This document shows, piece by piece, positions 1-12,000 of a stretch of 64,000 nucleotides of DNA; the first letter of the stretch is position 1, and every line of letters starts with the position of its first letter. A program made the translations under genes and the position numbers. The stretch is from the NCBI GenBank assembly GCA_027563935.2, contig CM050446.2, positions 123,830,499 through 123,894,498 on the forward strand, written 5' to 3'. The notes under the pieces are model-generated. The model did not search any database. It was not told the origin of the DNA and was given only the letters and a program-made list of their open reading frames with translations. This DNA is from Costus lasius (taxonomy: Eukaryota; Streptophyta; Magnoliopsida; Zingiberales; Costaceae).

Positions 1-187
1 ATCTACCATAGATTCGAAGGCACAAGGCACAGATTTCCAGACTCGGGATCTCCAAAAGCATGTGGCGTCTCCCTTTTTCTCCCAATACACCGCCGCGTTC
101 TGCCAGATCAGTTCATGAAATTTGTTACGATACTCTTCCTCTTGAAGGTATAAAGCAGGTTCGGTCCCGTGGTATGTTGCCGGCGGG
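1..187 (-). other. Candidate exon of an unrecognised gene, running off the left edge
   Basis: On the minus strand one frame is open from about 187 to position 1, preceded by an acceptor-like TTTTGCAG. The region is clearly richer in G+C than the AT-rich DNA that follows it. The translated stretch is rich in Glu, Trp and aromatic residues (it includes EEEYRNKF and AAVYWEKKGD) and matches no family I can name. It could equally be a transposon remnant. A second, unrelated open stretch lies at 198-452 on the same strand. Confidence 0.25.
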
Positions 188-619
188 CTGCAAAAGCTTA
201 CAAAAAGTTTTTTAAACTCTGTCGGCGTCGGCAACCTTTGTGGTTTTGGAAAGCCAACGGCCTCAGTGTGGCATGTTGTCTAACGGCCCAATTCCCGCCC
301 TCGGTGCCACCCCGTAGCATTTCAGCTAGCATACGTTTAACGAATATTTCACAACGGAAAGTCTCATTGGACAGAAGCCTGGCAGCGGAGCTTGCGATAG
401 ATGCTTCATGGTGGAAGTTGGACACAACCAAAGGAAGCTCATTGCGGACCAAAGTTCATGGTGAACCAAGGCGCAAGGCTTGCAAAAGCTGTGGACGAAC
501 ACGGCAGAAGCTGCTCGGCATGCTTTGGTACTGGTCTCGTGTGGACCGATTTGAGCTTCATCTATAACATTTATCTAATTGATTTTTTAAAACTTGAAAA
601 GAATTATAATTAGACTTTT

Positions 620-1394
620 TAAAATGTTGAATTATGATGTTTTCTCTAGTGAGTTTATTTCGTAAGATTTATAACCTCAATTGAACGCACAAGCAATTGG
701 CAACCACTCAACGGTTGACAAATGCTTGCCTTAGGAATTTAATATTATTTGCATCAATTTATTTCGTAAGACATATGCCGTGGCTTCCACGTGCTGAGGC
801 TTTTTATTTGCATCAATTTAATATTATTAATGTCATGAGTAGAGGACAGTGATTTGGTTAAGTTTCCTAACAATTGAGCCGTTTAATAATGTGTGGTTGT
901 ACTTAGTCAAGGTCGTTGAAATGGTCGCATATGTATTAGCTGGTGGCTCCCCCGCTAAATGACAAAAGGGCGAGGTTTACGGGCGGCGGGGCGTCCTTTT
1001 GGTGGGTCCCCTGCTAAATGACAAAACAAGTAGCCCGAGGAAACGTGTTTGACTGCAGCCTTTTTGCCTTATGTAACATTACGAGTAGATTCATGTGGCT
1101 AATCAGCGTAAGGAAACGTTTGACCAACAAGTAAAGCGAAATGTGATGGCAATAACTTCACAATTACACCAACCACGAGTCTTAACACCATTGTAAAATA
1201 TTTAAATTTGGTACATTAGGTTGCATCTATTGTTCTTATAACAAAATCATGAGCCCACTGAATCGTCTTATTTCGATTACTAGATAATCAACTGGATTCA
1301 TATAGAGTATAATAATATATTAGTGTTCCACTTTGCACCGTAATATTCCATCTAGCCTTTGCACAGTGATCGATTATGAACCATTCCTCCAATT
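620..1394. other. AT-rich non-coding stretch, nothing recognised
   Basis: No frame with protein character and no terminal repeats were seen. A short motif, CTGCTAAATGACAAAA or close to it, occurs twice near 950-1025. This is most likely intergenic DNA or the 3' flank of the kinase gene. Confidence 0.4.
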
Positions 1395-1710
1395 TGATCA
1401 GGATAATTTGACAACTACGTTAACAACACTCTTAAAACCACTACAGTCAATATATTTAGCACATGTTTCATTGTGCCTATAGAAAAATCATCAGCTACAG
1501 AACCGTTTTGCCTTAATTACCACATAAACAACTGGATACATATAGAGTAAATATGAAGTTATGATGTTTCATTTTACACCATAGTAGTCAACCCTACAAA
1601 ATTCATATACACTTGATGCTCATTGTGATTAACTCTGAACTGTTCCGCCAGAAATTCAAGCGACAGGTCATCTACTGTTTACCGCAGAGATATCTTTTCT
1701 TTATATGAAT
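1395..1710 (+). repeat. Dispersed repeat, copy 1 (partner at 51.08-51.34 kb)
   Basis: This segment shares long near-identical runs with 51075-51335 in the same orientation, including TACAAAATTCATATACACTT, CATTGTGATTAACTC and AGGTCATCTACC-like stretches. It also resembles itself, since the 1200-1370 part repeats the motif order of the 1450-1590 part. No coding frame or terminal inverted repeats were seen. It may be an unclassified repeat or an old segmental duplication. Confidence 0.6.
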
Positions 1711-2364
1711 AAAGGCTCGAATTGGCAGCCGGACGGAGCCAAAGAGAAGCTCAGCTGAAGATACCAACGGTATCCAGAGTAGATATCATGCAATCTTTAT
1801 CATTCATGCGAACAACGCATATGTAGCAACTAACCCACTGGGATAGTTCTTATAAATCCTCATCCGAGACCTTGTGGATAACATTTGTTGACATGAAAGG
1901 GGATACATATCCACGCACCTGGGAAGTTCCAAATAGACAAATTAAGCACTAATACTCAAAGCAGCTGCTCTAATGTTCACAACACAGTTTGCAGCAAGTT
2001 GCCTTCATCAATACGCATATGAAAGCTGAACATATGGAAAAATGAATGTAATCTCTTGCATATTCTCAAAATGGGAGTTGTCTAAGCCTAAGCAGAAAAA
2101 AATTATCAAAAGTTCAAAACAACAAGAAACAAACAAAATGGCCGTCTATATTGGGTATGTATTATGTGGGTTGTGCACCTTACAAAGACACATCTATGAT
2201 AAAAAAAAATAACTTACAGGCTTTTTTTTTTAAATTTTTTTTTTAAAGGGTATAGTATTTTTTTGTGGGAATTACTGTTGCAATGAATAATTATCGACAT
2301 AGGAAAATAGTATGCAGCTTCACAGAGAAGAAAATAAATAAAGTTTTCCTCCTTCCTTTATGTT

Positions 2365-2640
2365 GAAATCTTCTAGGCGTGATTAGGAAGTCATTTACTG
2401 TTTGATGGTCATGAAATTTTGCATAGTTGCTTTGTGGTATGGTTCTATAGTGGGATCTTGATGTGACTTACTCCCGTGGGGTTTTTACCCTCTTATCGAG
2501 GGGTTTTTTCACGTTACCATTAGTGTCAATCTTACATGATTATTGTTCTCAGTTGATCTATTCATTTGCATCTATATATATTGTGTGTTTGAGCACACGT
2601 GAAGTTCAGGGATTATGAAAAGAGTTTTTACATTGAAAAT
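2365..2640 (+). mobile_element. Decayed Ty1-copia LTR fragment
   Basis: The order of motifs here matches the 3' two-thirds of the copia LTR at 40635-41265: AGGCGTGAT, ACTGT.TGAT, a TTTTACC..TTAT..AGGGGTTTTTTCA block, TTGATTATTGTTCT-like text, TTCATTTGCATC-TATATATTGT and a final GGGATTAT. Identity is clearly lower than between fresh copies. It lies 3' of the last recognised kinase exon. Confidence 0.5.
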
Positions 2641-2918
2641 CTTACTATCAATTCACTGTGGTGGCGGCAAATCATAGTGTTATTGAATTTATTCATGAGA
2701 ATAAAAATGCGGAACCGGAGAAATGTGAAGATACAAGCAGGGCTCTGTTCAATCAAATATATATGTGATCCTTAGACTATCAATTGTTTAATTTCTTTTT
2801 TCTGAAATAATATTGACCTTCAAGGCACATCATGGAAAATATCCTACACTACATACATTAAGGAATGAAGAAACAGAAACTTAAAATGCACAAACAGCTA
2901 GCGAACGCGAGTTCTTAC

Positions 2919-3046
2919 CTGCAAGAGACTAGTTGGGATTTCAATAAATCCTTGCAGAAGGAGATCAACCTTTTGTAAAATGTGAAACGAAACAGGTGTA
3001 ATGACATATAGTAAACCTTTAATAGGATCAATACCCCTCACAATAC
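2919..3046 (-). CDS. NOL9: NOL9-like exon, C-terminal region (GIVRGID)
   Basis: Acceptor CTGATCAG precedes 3046 and donor GTAAGAAC follows 2919. The exon translates to the family's GIVRGID...LLYVITPV...VDLLLQGFIEIPTSLLQ. It starts in phase 1 and joins exactly to the preceding exon, giving CVGLGIVRGID across the junction, and it ends in phase 0. The frame has no stop. The few residues that normally follow LLQ would lie on a further exon, which I could not find before position 1. Confidence 0.85.
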
Positions 3047-6000
3047 CTGATCAATGAAGTTAATGGTTAAACAAAACAAAGAAATCATAGCCTTGATATC
3101 AAAAAATGAAGATTCTAGTAAAACGTAACTTTACATCTCCAACTATGATTTTCAAACTATATCCTAATTGCCTTCCCTTCATGACACGAAGAGTAAGTTC
3201 AAATATATGTAGTAAGTAGAAGAATAAATCAAAGACTAAATTATGGCTTTTTCTGTATTTTCCATCCAACAAGCTTTATTGAAGACATATAGTAGTTCAC
3301 TCAGATTAAATTATGGTGCCGATTTCTGAGTTACCAGATCGATATTCTCTTTTACCACATTAACCATGTTGACTCATAATGAGATACTTTAATGAAAGTT
3401 GTTGCACAAGAATCTATCCAAAAACATTATTAGCATCTAGTGAAAGTGAATTATTCTACTGCGCTATAGAAACTAAAAGGCTTTCCAAGTTGACAAGGAC
3501 AACAAATTGTAGATTTCACTTGGTTTCACCCTGATTTGAAGCAGCCAGAGGATTATTGAAGAACCAAGGGCAGTGATTAGGCATCAAGTCATTGAGGAAA
3601 GATGGGTGCCACGTTGCTAGGTGCAAGTGTTGTTTTGCTCTAATTTCACATGCTGTCAATCAGCCTAAGTGTAAGGGCTGATTGACAGCATGTGAAACCT
3701 CTCCCTCCAGTGATCCTTCTAGAAGTAGCTGAGTGCCAGCATGTGAAGCCTCTACCTCCAGTGATCCTTCTAGGAGTAGCTGCAGCGGCCTACGAATTGC
3801 AAACAAGACCACAAGCTTATCCAATATCTAGATATACCTCTTCAGCGTGCCTAAATCCTTGGTCCCATCATATCCATCCAATCCTTTTAGGTACAATACA
3901 CATAAGGACTTCTGGATAATGCAAACACCCAATTAAATTGAGCTGTATGGCTATAAATTTTAATTTCTATATCCAAGCTCATAGTCCGCTAAAGTTTTTT
4001 CTGAACCTAATCGTTTTCCAAAAGCAAAATGTGAGCAGCCTCACCCAGCAAGACTTCCAAAATTCATGCAAGGCTCATAAGATCAATGTACAGAACTTAC
4101 TATATAGCAAGTACAGAAATAGTTTCAGGAAATTGATCATCAGAAGAATAACTTGATAACCCAAAAAACGTTCGCTCCAACTGATCACATTAGGATGGCT
4201 CGGCGTGGTTAACCTTGCATATTAATTAATTTTCATAGACAGTTGCAGAAAAGACATTCCCCTGTTTGTCTAAGTAGATAAGCAAGGAATTCAAGTCACA
4301 TAGAGCAAATAGATAGCAGAGATAAACAGGTCAGTTAAAGTACCAAGTCCCACACACCAAGGTATATCAGATCGGGCTTTTGCAGGTACATCAGAACTTA
4401 CTGCCAGGCCAACAATTGTTGCATTCAAACTATGGAATATTTCACTGCCTGGAACAGTGGAACCTACATAAGCATATTAACAGCATTGAGTAAATGAAAT
4501 TACAACTTCCAAGAACAAGGGGTTAATTGCACTCATGTATGATCTAGATTTACAAAGAACTGTTTGCGGCAGTGAATGAATACAAAATAGTGAAATTTAA
4601 TGATATATGATATTTAACTGTAATCGCATAGCCTTGTGGTCCAAGGTTATATCTATGGGGCACCTGCTATAAGTAGTATCGTGTGAATGAAATTAAAGCT
4701 TAACACATGAGCCTCAAGAATTTAAGTAAACTGCCAAATGTTTAGCAAACCTGAGAATGTAGATGTACAACTTTTAATTTTGGGAAAGTAAATTCATTTA
4801 ACAAGCACAAAACCAAATAATTAAAGCACAAAAATGCAGTATCCAAAGTGTCATGAATTTAGTAGGCAGTTGAAACCAAGGTTTTTAAAACTGGTCTAGA
4901 CCGGTTTAGACCGGTCCGACAAAGGTCTAGACCAGAGCAATGTCTCGGAGTAGCAAAATCACAAAATCCAGCCGGAGGAGAAGGGAGGGAAAAGGAGAAG
5001 GAGAAGTAGGAGATGGAGAAAGAAGAGGGAAGAGGAGAGGAAGGACACTGGGCAATGGCAGATGCGGGCGACTACTTCTTTCTCTTCTTCTTCCTTCCTC
5101 TGCTTCTTCTTTATATGGTCCATCCGATTCCATATACTAGTCCGACTGGCGACGAACACAACTGGTTAGACCAATTTTAAAAACCTTGGTCCAAACCATC
5201 CTATACTTGTGGTTTGTATCGATTCAATCTTATAACAGTACATAGTACAAGGTAAGAACCGATCTAGTATTTTGGATGCCACCCAATGGTACACCATCTC
5301 AATTTGATCATCTATCTGTCATGGTACACAGAGGCATGCTGAGCTGTCGTCTTCACACGACGTAGTCGAAGGCGGAGAAGGAATTACGGGAGGAGACACA
5401 CGGCCGACGCTAGATCGGAAGGCATTGACGGCGGAAATCCCTAGCCCTTCCGCTACGACCGCGATTGGTGACGACGGGCGTTATTACATGCCACGCTGTG
5501 ACGTGGGGCCAGATCTAGATAGCTCGACGGCAGACTCCCTCATTCATCTTCCCACTGGCGAGGCTGTTCCGCTCAACGCTTTTCGTTGTTGCTCACGTCC
5601 ACCGATCTGGATCGAATCGCGATGACGACCACGAGAAGCGAGTCTCGCCTGGAAGCACTGGAAACGTCTATGGAGGCTTTGCACACCACTGTGGTGGCGG
5701 TGCAGACTGAACTACAAGCTGTGGGTGAGGATCGACGATTAGAGTCATTGGCGGCTGCTGAGGAGAGGAGACAACAACGTGAAGAACTGGCGGAGATTAA
5801 TCGGGGCCAAGCAGAAATTGATAGGAGGTTGGGGACACTTGATGAGATGCCAACCCTGCTTACCGAGATAGCCAAGGAGAGGCGGACTAAAGCTCCGGCC
5901 ATTCGTGTGGTGGGCAGTAGTTCTCAAAGAGGAGGAGGAAGGGCTGATGAGGGGATGGGATTACCAGACCCCCGCACCGAGCCGTATCATCCACCACAGG

Positions 6001-9000
6001 TCCGCGAAGAGCGTTGGTCCCCGCAAGAATCGGGGCCAAGGCTTTGGTGGTACAGACCCGGCGGGGTGGATAGCACGGGCGAAGCAATATTTTGAAATCC
6101 AGGGCACCACGGTGGAGTACAAAATCCCTATGGCTTTCATTAGTATGGAGGGACCTGCTAATCACTAGTTCAGATGGCTAAAAAGAAGGGTGCCAAACTT
6201 ATCTTGGGACATTTTGAAGGAAGAATTGCTACAACGGTACAACGAGTTCCCTGCTACCACCGCTTATGAGCGCTTGGCAGCGCTCGAACAAGGGTCGATG
6301 ACTGTCACCCAATGCATCACCGCATATGAGGAGATAATATCCCAGATTCCAAATCTGCCTGAGCAGCAATATGTGGGGTTTTTTCTGAAGGGATTAAGAG
6401 TCGAGATTAGAGAAAAGGTGCGAGCCTTTTTCCCTACGGACATTGTGCGCGCTATGACATTGGTACAAACAAATTTATTTTTATCCCAATGAACTTGGGG
6501 ATTTGAACCAAAAATTTGGTCCTTTTCTAACAATCTAATTAGATTGTCTATCTCATCATTTCCTGATTCAATTTTGTTAAACAAAACTGGGCCAAGAGTA
6601 TCATCTTTTTCATATTCTTTATGGAACTTATTCATAGGATGACGAAGTATCCATAAAATTTCTTCTGATTCATCCCCTTCGGTAGAAGGTGGAGGAATGT
6701 CTTCTTGCACAGGTAATTTGCTTTTGTTTTTGAAAGAATTTGGAATATCACAGGGACACATTTTCATATTCTTTATGGAACTTATTCACAGGATGACGAA
6801 GTATCCATAAAATTTCTTCTGATTCATCCCCTTCGGTAGAAGGTGGAGGAATGTCTTCTTGCACAGGTAATTTGCTTTTGGTTTTGCAAGAATTTGGAAT
6901 ATCACAGGGACACCCACCACGCTTCGCAGGCGAGGAAAAAGTGTATGGGATAAGAGTATGGAGCAAAAAGAAGAGCCCATCAGTTGTTAATGTAACGCCT
7001 TTATAGGAATTAATAAGGATGTTAAGGCCGATGATAAATTTAGTTTTAACTAAATTCATAGGTCTTAAGCATATACGACCGAAATAAGTCGGTGGTGTAT
7101 AATGAGCATTTCGTAAGGAAAAGGAAAGCTTATGTTTAGAGAGAATATATTCATATAAGAATAATTTTCCATCCATTTGTTCTGCATAAAACCGATCTTG
7201 AGAATCAAGTTTCATGTGATATTTTTATGGAACAAGATTCATGTCTAAAATTGTATTACTACAACCTGTGTCTATTAAGGCCGGTATTTCCAATTTCCAA
7301 TCAGAAATTTGGATAATACTATTAATCTTAATAGAGTATAACCAGGGTGGTTGTAGTGGTTTATGCACGTAATCAATATGATGAATTTTTTCAGAAGAAA
7401 ATTCATTATAATCTGCATTTTCATAAAACATGAGATTTTCAGGCAGTTTACCTTTATCAGGTAACCTTCCTTTTTCTGTATTCTCACAAAACAGGAGATT
7501 TTCCGACAGTTTACCATTATTAGGTAATCTTCCTTTTTCTAACTCATCTACTTGTTGTGAGAGTTTATAGATTTCATTTTCTAATTGTAAAATACGCAAT
7601 TCTACAATTTCAGTTTTTCCTCTCTGTGGTGGCACAGGAATAGAAGAACTTGGAAGTGATACATTTTGTTTCTCTAGACAGTATTTACACGCTTCGAGAG
7701 AACAAATGATACATTGATAGCGAAGATTTATACTGGGATATTTTGAGCAAAATATACAAGCATGGTCTTGACTACCTCTTCTTGGACTCCACTGATGTTC
7801 ATGTACTGGTGGTAAAACGGGAGCCATAATTTGATATAAAGAAGGTACATGCATTCTTACTTTATAATTACTCTAAGAAGGACATTAAAATATCTAGTTT
7901 ATCCAATGAGGGAACTAGATTTTCTATTCCAAAAGGTGATTGCAACCTATCTGCTTTAGACAATAAGTCAGATGCAAATTCATCTAATTCATTGTCTGAG
8001 CCGGATTGGTATGTTGGATCTGGTATTGAGACAATACTGTAAATTGACTCAGTATTAGATAAATATTCATCTACATTAAGTAGATCTTCTTGTACACAAT
8101 CTACAAGAATAGATTATTTGTTATAGAGATTTTGCCTTTTGGTACAATCTCGTGCTAAATGGTTTTAACTCCCACATGTAAAGCAAGAAAACTTATTTTT
8201 ATAATCTCTTTTCGGATTATATTTTCTGACATGCTTATCCCTTGCAAGGTAAGGTTTTTTAGTAGAAGATTTTCGAAGAAAATACTTCTTTGAAGATTTC
8301 CCTTTCTTAGGCTTTTTCTTGTGTACAGGTTTCTCCTGGACATATGTTTGTGGCATATATAGTTGGTTACAAAAACTAAATTCGCCTTTTAATTGGTGAT
8401 TTCCCCGAAGGTGGGTGCACCTTTCTACCAATTTATCTATGATAAATTGTATTCTAAGTGTAATATTATTTAAACCAGGAGACTGTTGTGGACTAGCATC
8501 CCAGGCTTTATGTATTTCATGGCCTATAGGAGCAGGTAATTTTAAAAATAACTTTTCTCCTAAAGCTTAGTCATGATATCCTCCTGCAGCACAAGCATAA
8601 TACAGGAAGTCTTGAAGAAAAGGTTTGATATACTTCCAGTTTTTTATCTGTAGTATTTCAAGTTTTCTAATGGCTTCTTTTTGAAGGACATTATATCTCA
8701 TATTAGGGTTTGCACCCGTAATCATTAGTCGCATCCTATTAGTAAAGTTATAAGGATTTACTCCTAGGGCAACATCTTATTGAAATTCTGTTGGGAAATT
8801 CAACTTATAGGATTCTCACATGGCTTTTGCAGTTCCACCAAGGAAATTTTCTAGATAAGAATACATTTCTTCTGCAGAAAATATTCCATCTAATTCTGAG
8901 ACCTTCATGGCTACTTTTGATGACCAATGGTCAAGAACCGTATTCCATGTTTGTGGATCGTGAGCTGCTAGATTCAGGATCCTTCCATCATCTAGTAGTT

Positions 9001-12000
9001 TTTTCTTATCTATAATTTCTAAAGGTAATCTCTTGCCTTTAGTTTGTATTTCTTCTCGTTCTCCTTCACACTGTGTATAAGGTTCTCGAGGTGGTTGTCC
9101 TATAGGATAGGTTATTGATCGTGATGTACTGGCATGTGTTGTTGCAATACTCATTTGTGCTGCAGCACTTGCTTGTGGTGCATCACTCATTTCTGTATTC
9201 ATTAAATTTTTCTGAATACTTTGGATACTCTGATTATCATCATCAGAGAGATTATTAAGATTTAGATTATCAAGGACATCTAAATCCATATTTATATTAT
9301 CAAGGTCATCCAGATCTTGATATGATTCTTTAGAATTTATGCTTTGTGTAGCATATTTTTTGTCATTGAAATTTTCTAAATTTGTATGGCTAGTTGCTTC
9401 AAGATCATTGTGTAACTTATACAATGTTTGAAGTGCTTTTAGGTTTACCTTATTATCATTCTTTGCCTCAACTAGAAGACGTTGGAATATTTGTTCTGTA
9501 GATTCATACTGAACTCGTATGTTTCCTTCCGAATCTACTATGAGTTTATGAGAACCAAGGATTTGACCAGTCTCAATAAGTTCAATTTCTAGGCTTAGCA
9601 TTTCTTCAAATGTAAAACCTAATTCTTTAGGTATTAAAAGAGTATTATCTGCTAATACCATTATGATTCTAGAAAATTTTCAATTCCTGATGTTGAAGCC
9701 TCGTTATCATTAAGAGGTTGTTTCTTTTTATAATTTGAAAATCTCAAATTATAGGTGTCATCAGGATTTTTAAACATAATGCTTTCTTCCGGGACAAGCA
9801 TTTGTTCGCAATCTAGATTTTTGGAGATATTCCAGTCTAATCCTCCAAGATCATATGGCGATATGGCCATGAGTTTTATCATCTTAATTCCTTTACCGGC
9901 TAACACATCAATCACAGAAGAGATATAAAGCTTATATCCAGTATTAGAATTGTTTGTTAATTTTCCTAAGAATCCTAATCCGATTAATAGATTAGAATCT
10001 CCAGAAAAATCTTCATATCCTCTTGTTTGGATACCAATTTCTAATTCTCCAAGATCTCTCGTACTTATTAAGAAATCAGGAGCACAATAAAATATGTCTT
10101 TATTTTCAGTCATATCGACTTCCATACAGACAATCATTGCTTTTCTTGCGTCAGACTTCCATCTTTTGTCAAGAATAGCAATTAAGACCTTTGTACCGAG
10201 TTTCTTCCGGGCTAGGCCTTTTATAGAGATAACTATCATCCCAATATGGGTTAACGTCTTCCCTGATTGTCTTATTTTTGTCAAAGAATCTCTTGAAATA
10301 ATCTTGAGATTTCTTGGTTCTGTTGTGACAGAAAGATGTTCTTCACGAGTAATTCTTAGGAGCTGGGTCCTTAGGTTTAGTGGTCCAGTTCTATACAGAA
10401 GTTGGGGACGTAATATTTGTAACCTATTATTTTGATAGGCTTCAAATTGTTGATCAATATCAACAACTTCTTCCAACACTTGTGCTGGAATTCCATTACC
10501 ATCAAATATCTGGTTAAGGATGTTAGGGATGAGATTACTGATTGATAACCTTTCATTATGGTTATTTTCTCTTACTGTTGTGGTTCCAGTAAGTGTATTA
10601 GAAGTTCCTGTAAATGGTCTTGTTGTCATTTACAAGCAAATTGGGTACTTCTAGGTTGTCTTTTACGTCCTGGGGTATACGTAGATGGTGAAACAGTTGA
10701 TGCTTGAAGTACTCGGTTTAGCTGATTAGCCAATTCTTGAACCGAGGTCTAGTATTGTTGGGTTTGTAAGACCAACAAATCATTCAAGCGTTGGATTACT
10801 TCTTGTTGTCTAAGTATAGTTTCAGAAGTAGTCATTCTTGATATCATAATATCAAGTTTTTTGTTTAATTGCATAAGATATGCAATAATAAAATTGTTCT
10901 GGCGAATAAATCTTTTATCAGAGGCACTTTGGGGATCGTCTGAGATCATGTCAAGTGCTTCATCTAAATAGTTACTAGATTCAACTAGTGCTTATTGATA
11001 GTCAATATCTTGATCTATCTGTCTTGGGTATTCTTTAGATGGATCTACCATTCTTCAGAATTTTTCTGCAATTTCACAAGTAAATCTGCTACTTTTGCAT
11101 GTTGATGATATGAGATCTGAGATTGTCTATGTAGACGATCTAACATCTCTTTGAATTCAACCGTAAGTTATTTTTGTAAAACAATTGATTTTTCAATTTC
11201 TTTTACCATAGTAATTAGGTGTGTATATTGGTTCTTAATATACTCCTGATTATTATGAATATTGCGTAAAAGCATATTTTTCGCAACCATTTCAGAATGA
11301 ACTTTTTTCCAAAGTTCAGTACAAAGGTGATTGAATTCTCTAAAGCTTTTGGCCTGAGAGATTTGAAAAACAATTATTGTATTCATCTGAGCATGTTCAG
11401 TATGAAATTGATGAGCATATCTACTATTTTCTCTTGGAAAATAGCATTTATGCTTAGTTGCCTGAGAATTAGATTGTGTTTCCCAGTATTTTTGTGATAA
11501 GGTTAAATATAGATAATTAATATCCATATATTACCTATGTGTTGAACTCGTATGAGTTTTTCGGCTCTTATGAGTCATCTATATCTTTAGGTTCATAACC
11601 GTTAGATAAATTGAAACCTTAAAGGTTTGTTTATGCCCAGAGGCATGATTATATGTAAAGCCTTTCGGCTTTTGTGGATAAATTCTTTTCATTAGAAAGA
11701 TGTGTATAAACACAATAAAACTATCAGTTAATTTTTTCAGATCTACTAGGTACTAGCGTATAATTGTATGGAACTATGGTGTTATGTGTAAAGAAGGAGT
11801 ATCTAAGGAGTAAGAATATTTAATAGCTATAGATTCCTGGACATTATTATGCCATAGTTTTCCTCTGATATCAGCCGCTTTACCAATATATTTATAGAAC
11901 TCAAGTTAACATCATATCCTATGGTCGTTAGCAAGTCTCGCGTCCCTAGCGACCCTCCTGATCTTTGGACTTTACTTGCCAAGCCATTAATCCTCTAGTT

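Noticed and set aside
3692..3919. Plus-strand frame with repeated KPLPPVILL
   Set aside because: It reflects the 51-bp tandem duplication; no domain, and it lies antisense in a kinase intron.
4927..5159. Overlapping open frames on both strands
   Set aside because: They come from the purine-rich interior of a MITE-like element and have low-complexity Arg/Glu/Ser/Leu products.
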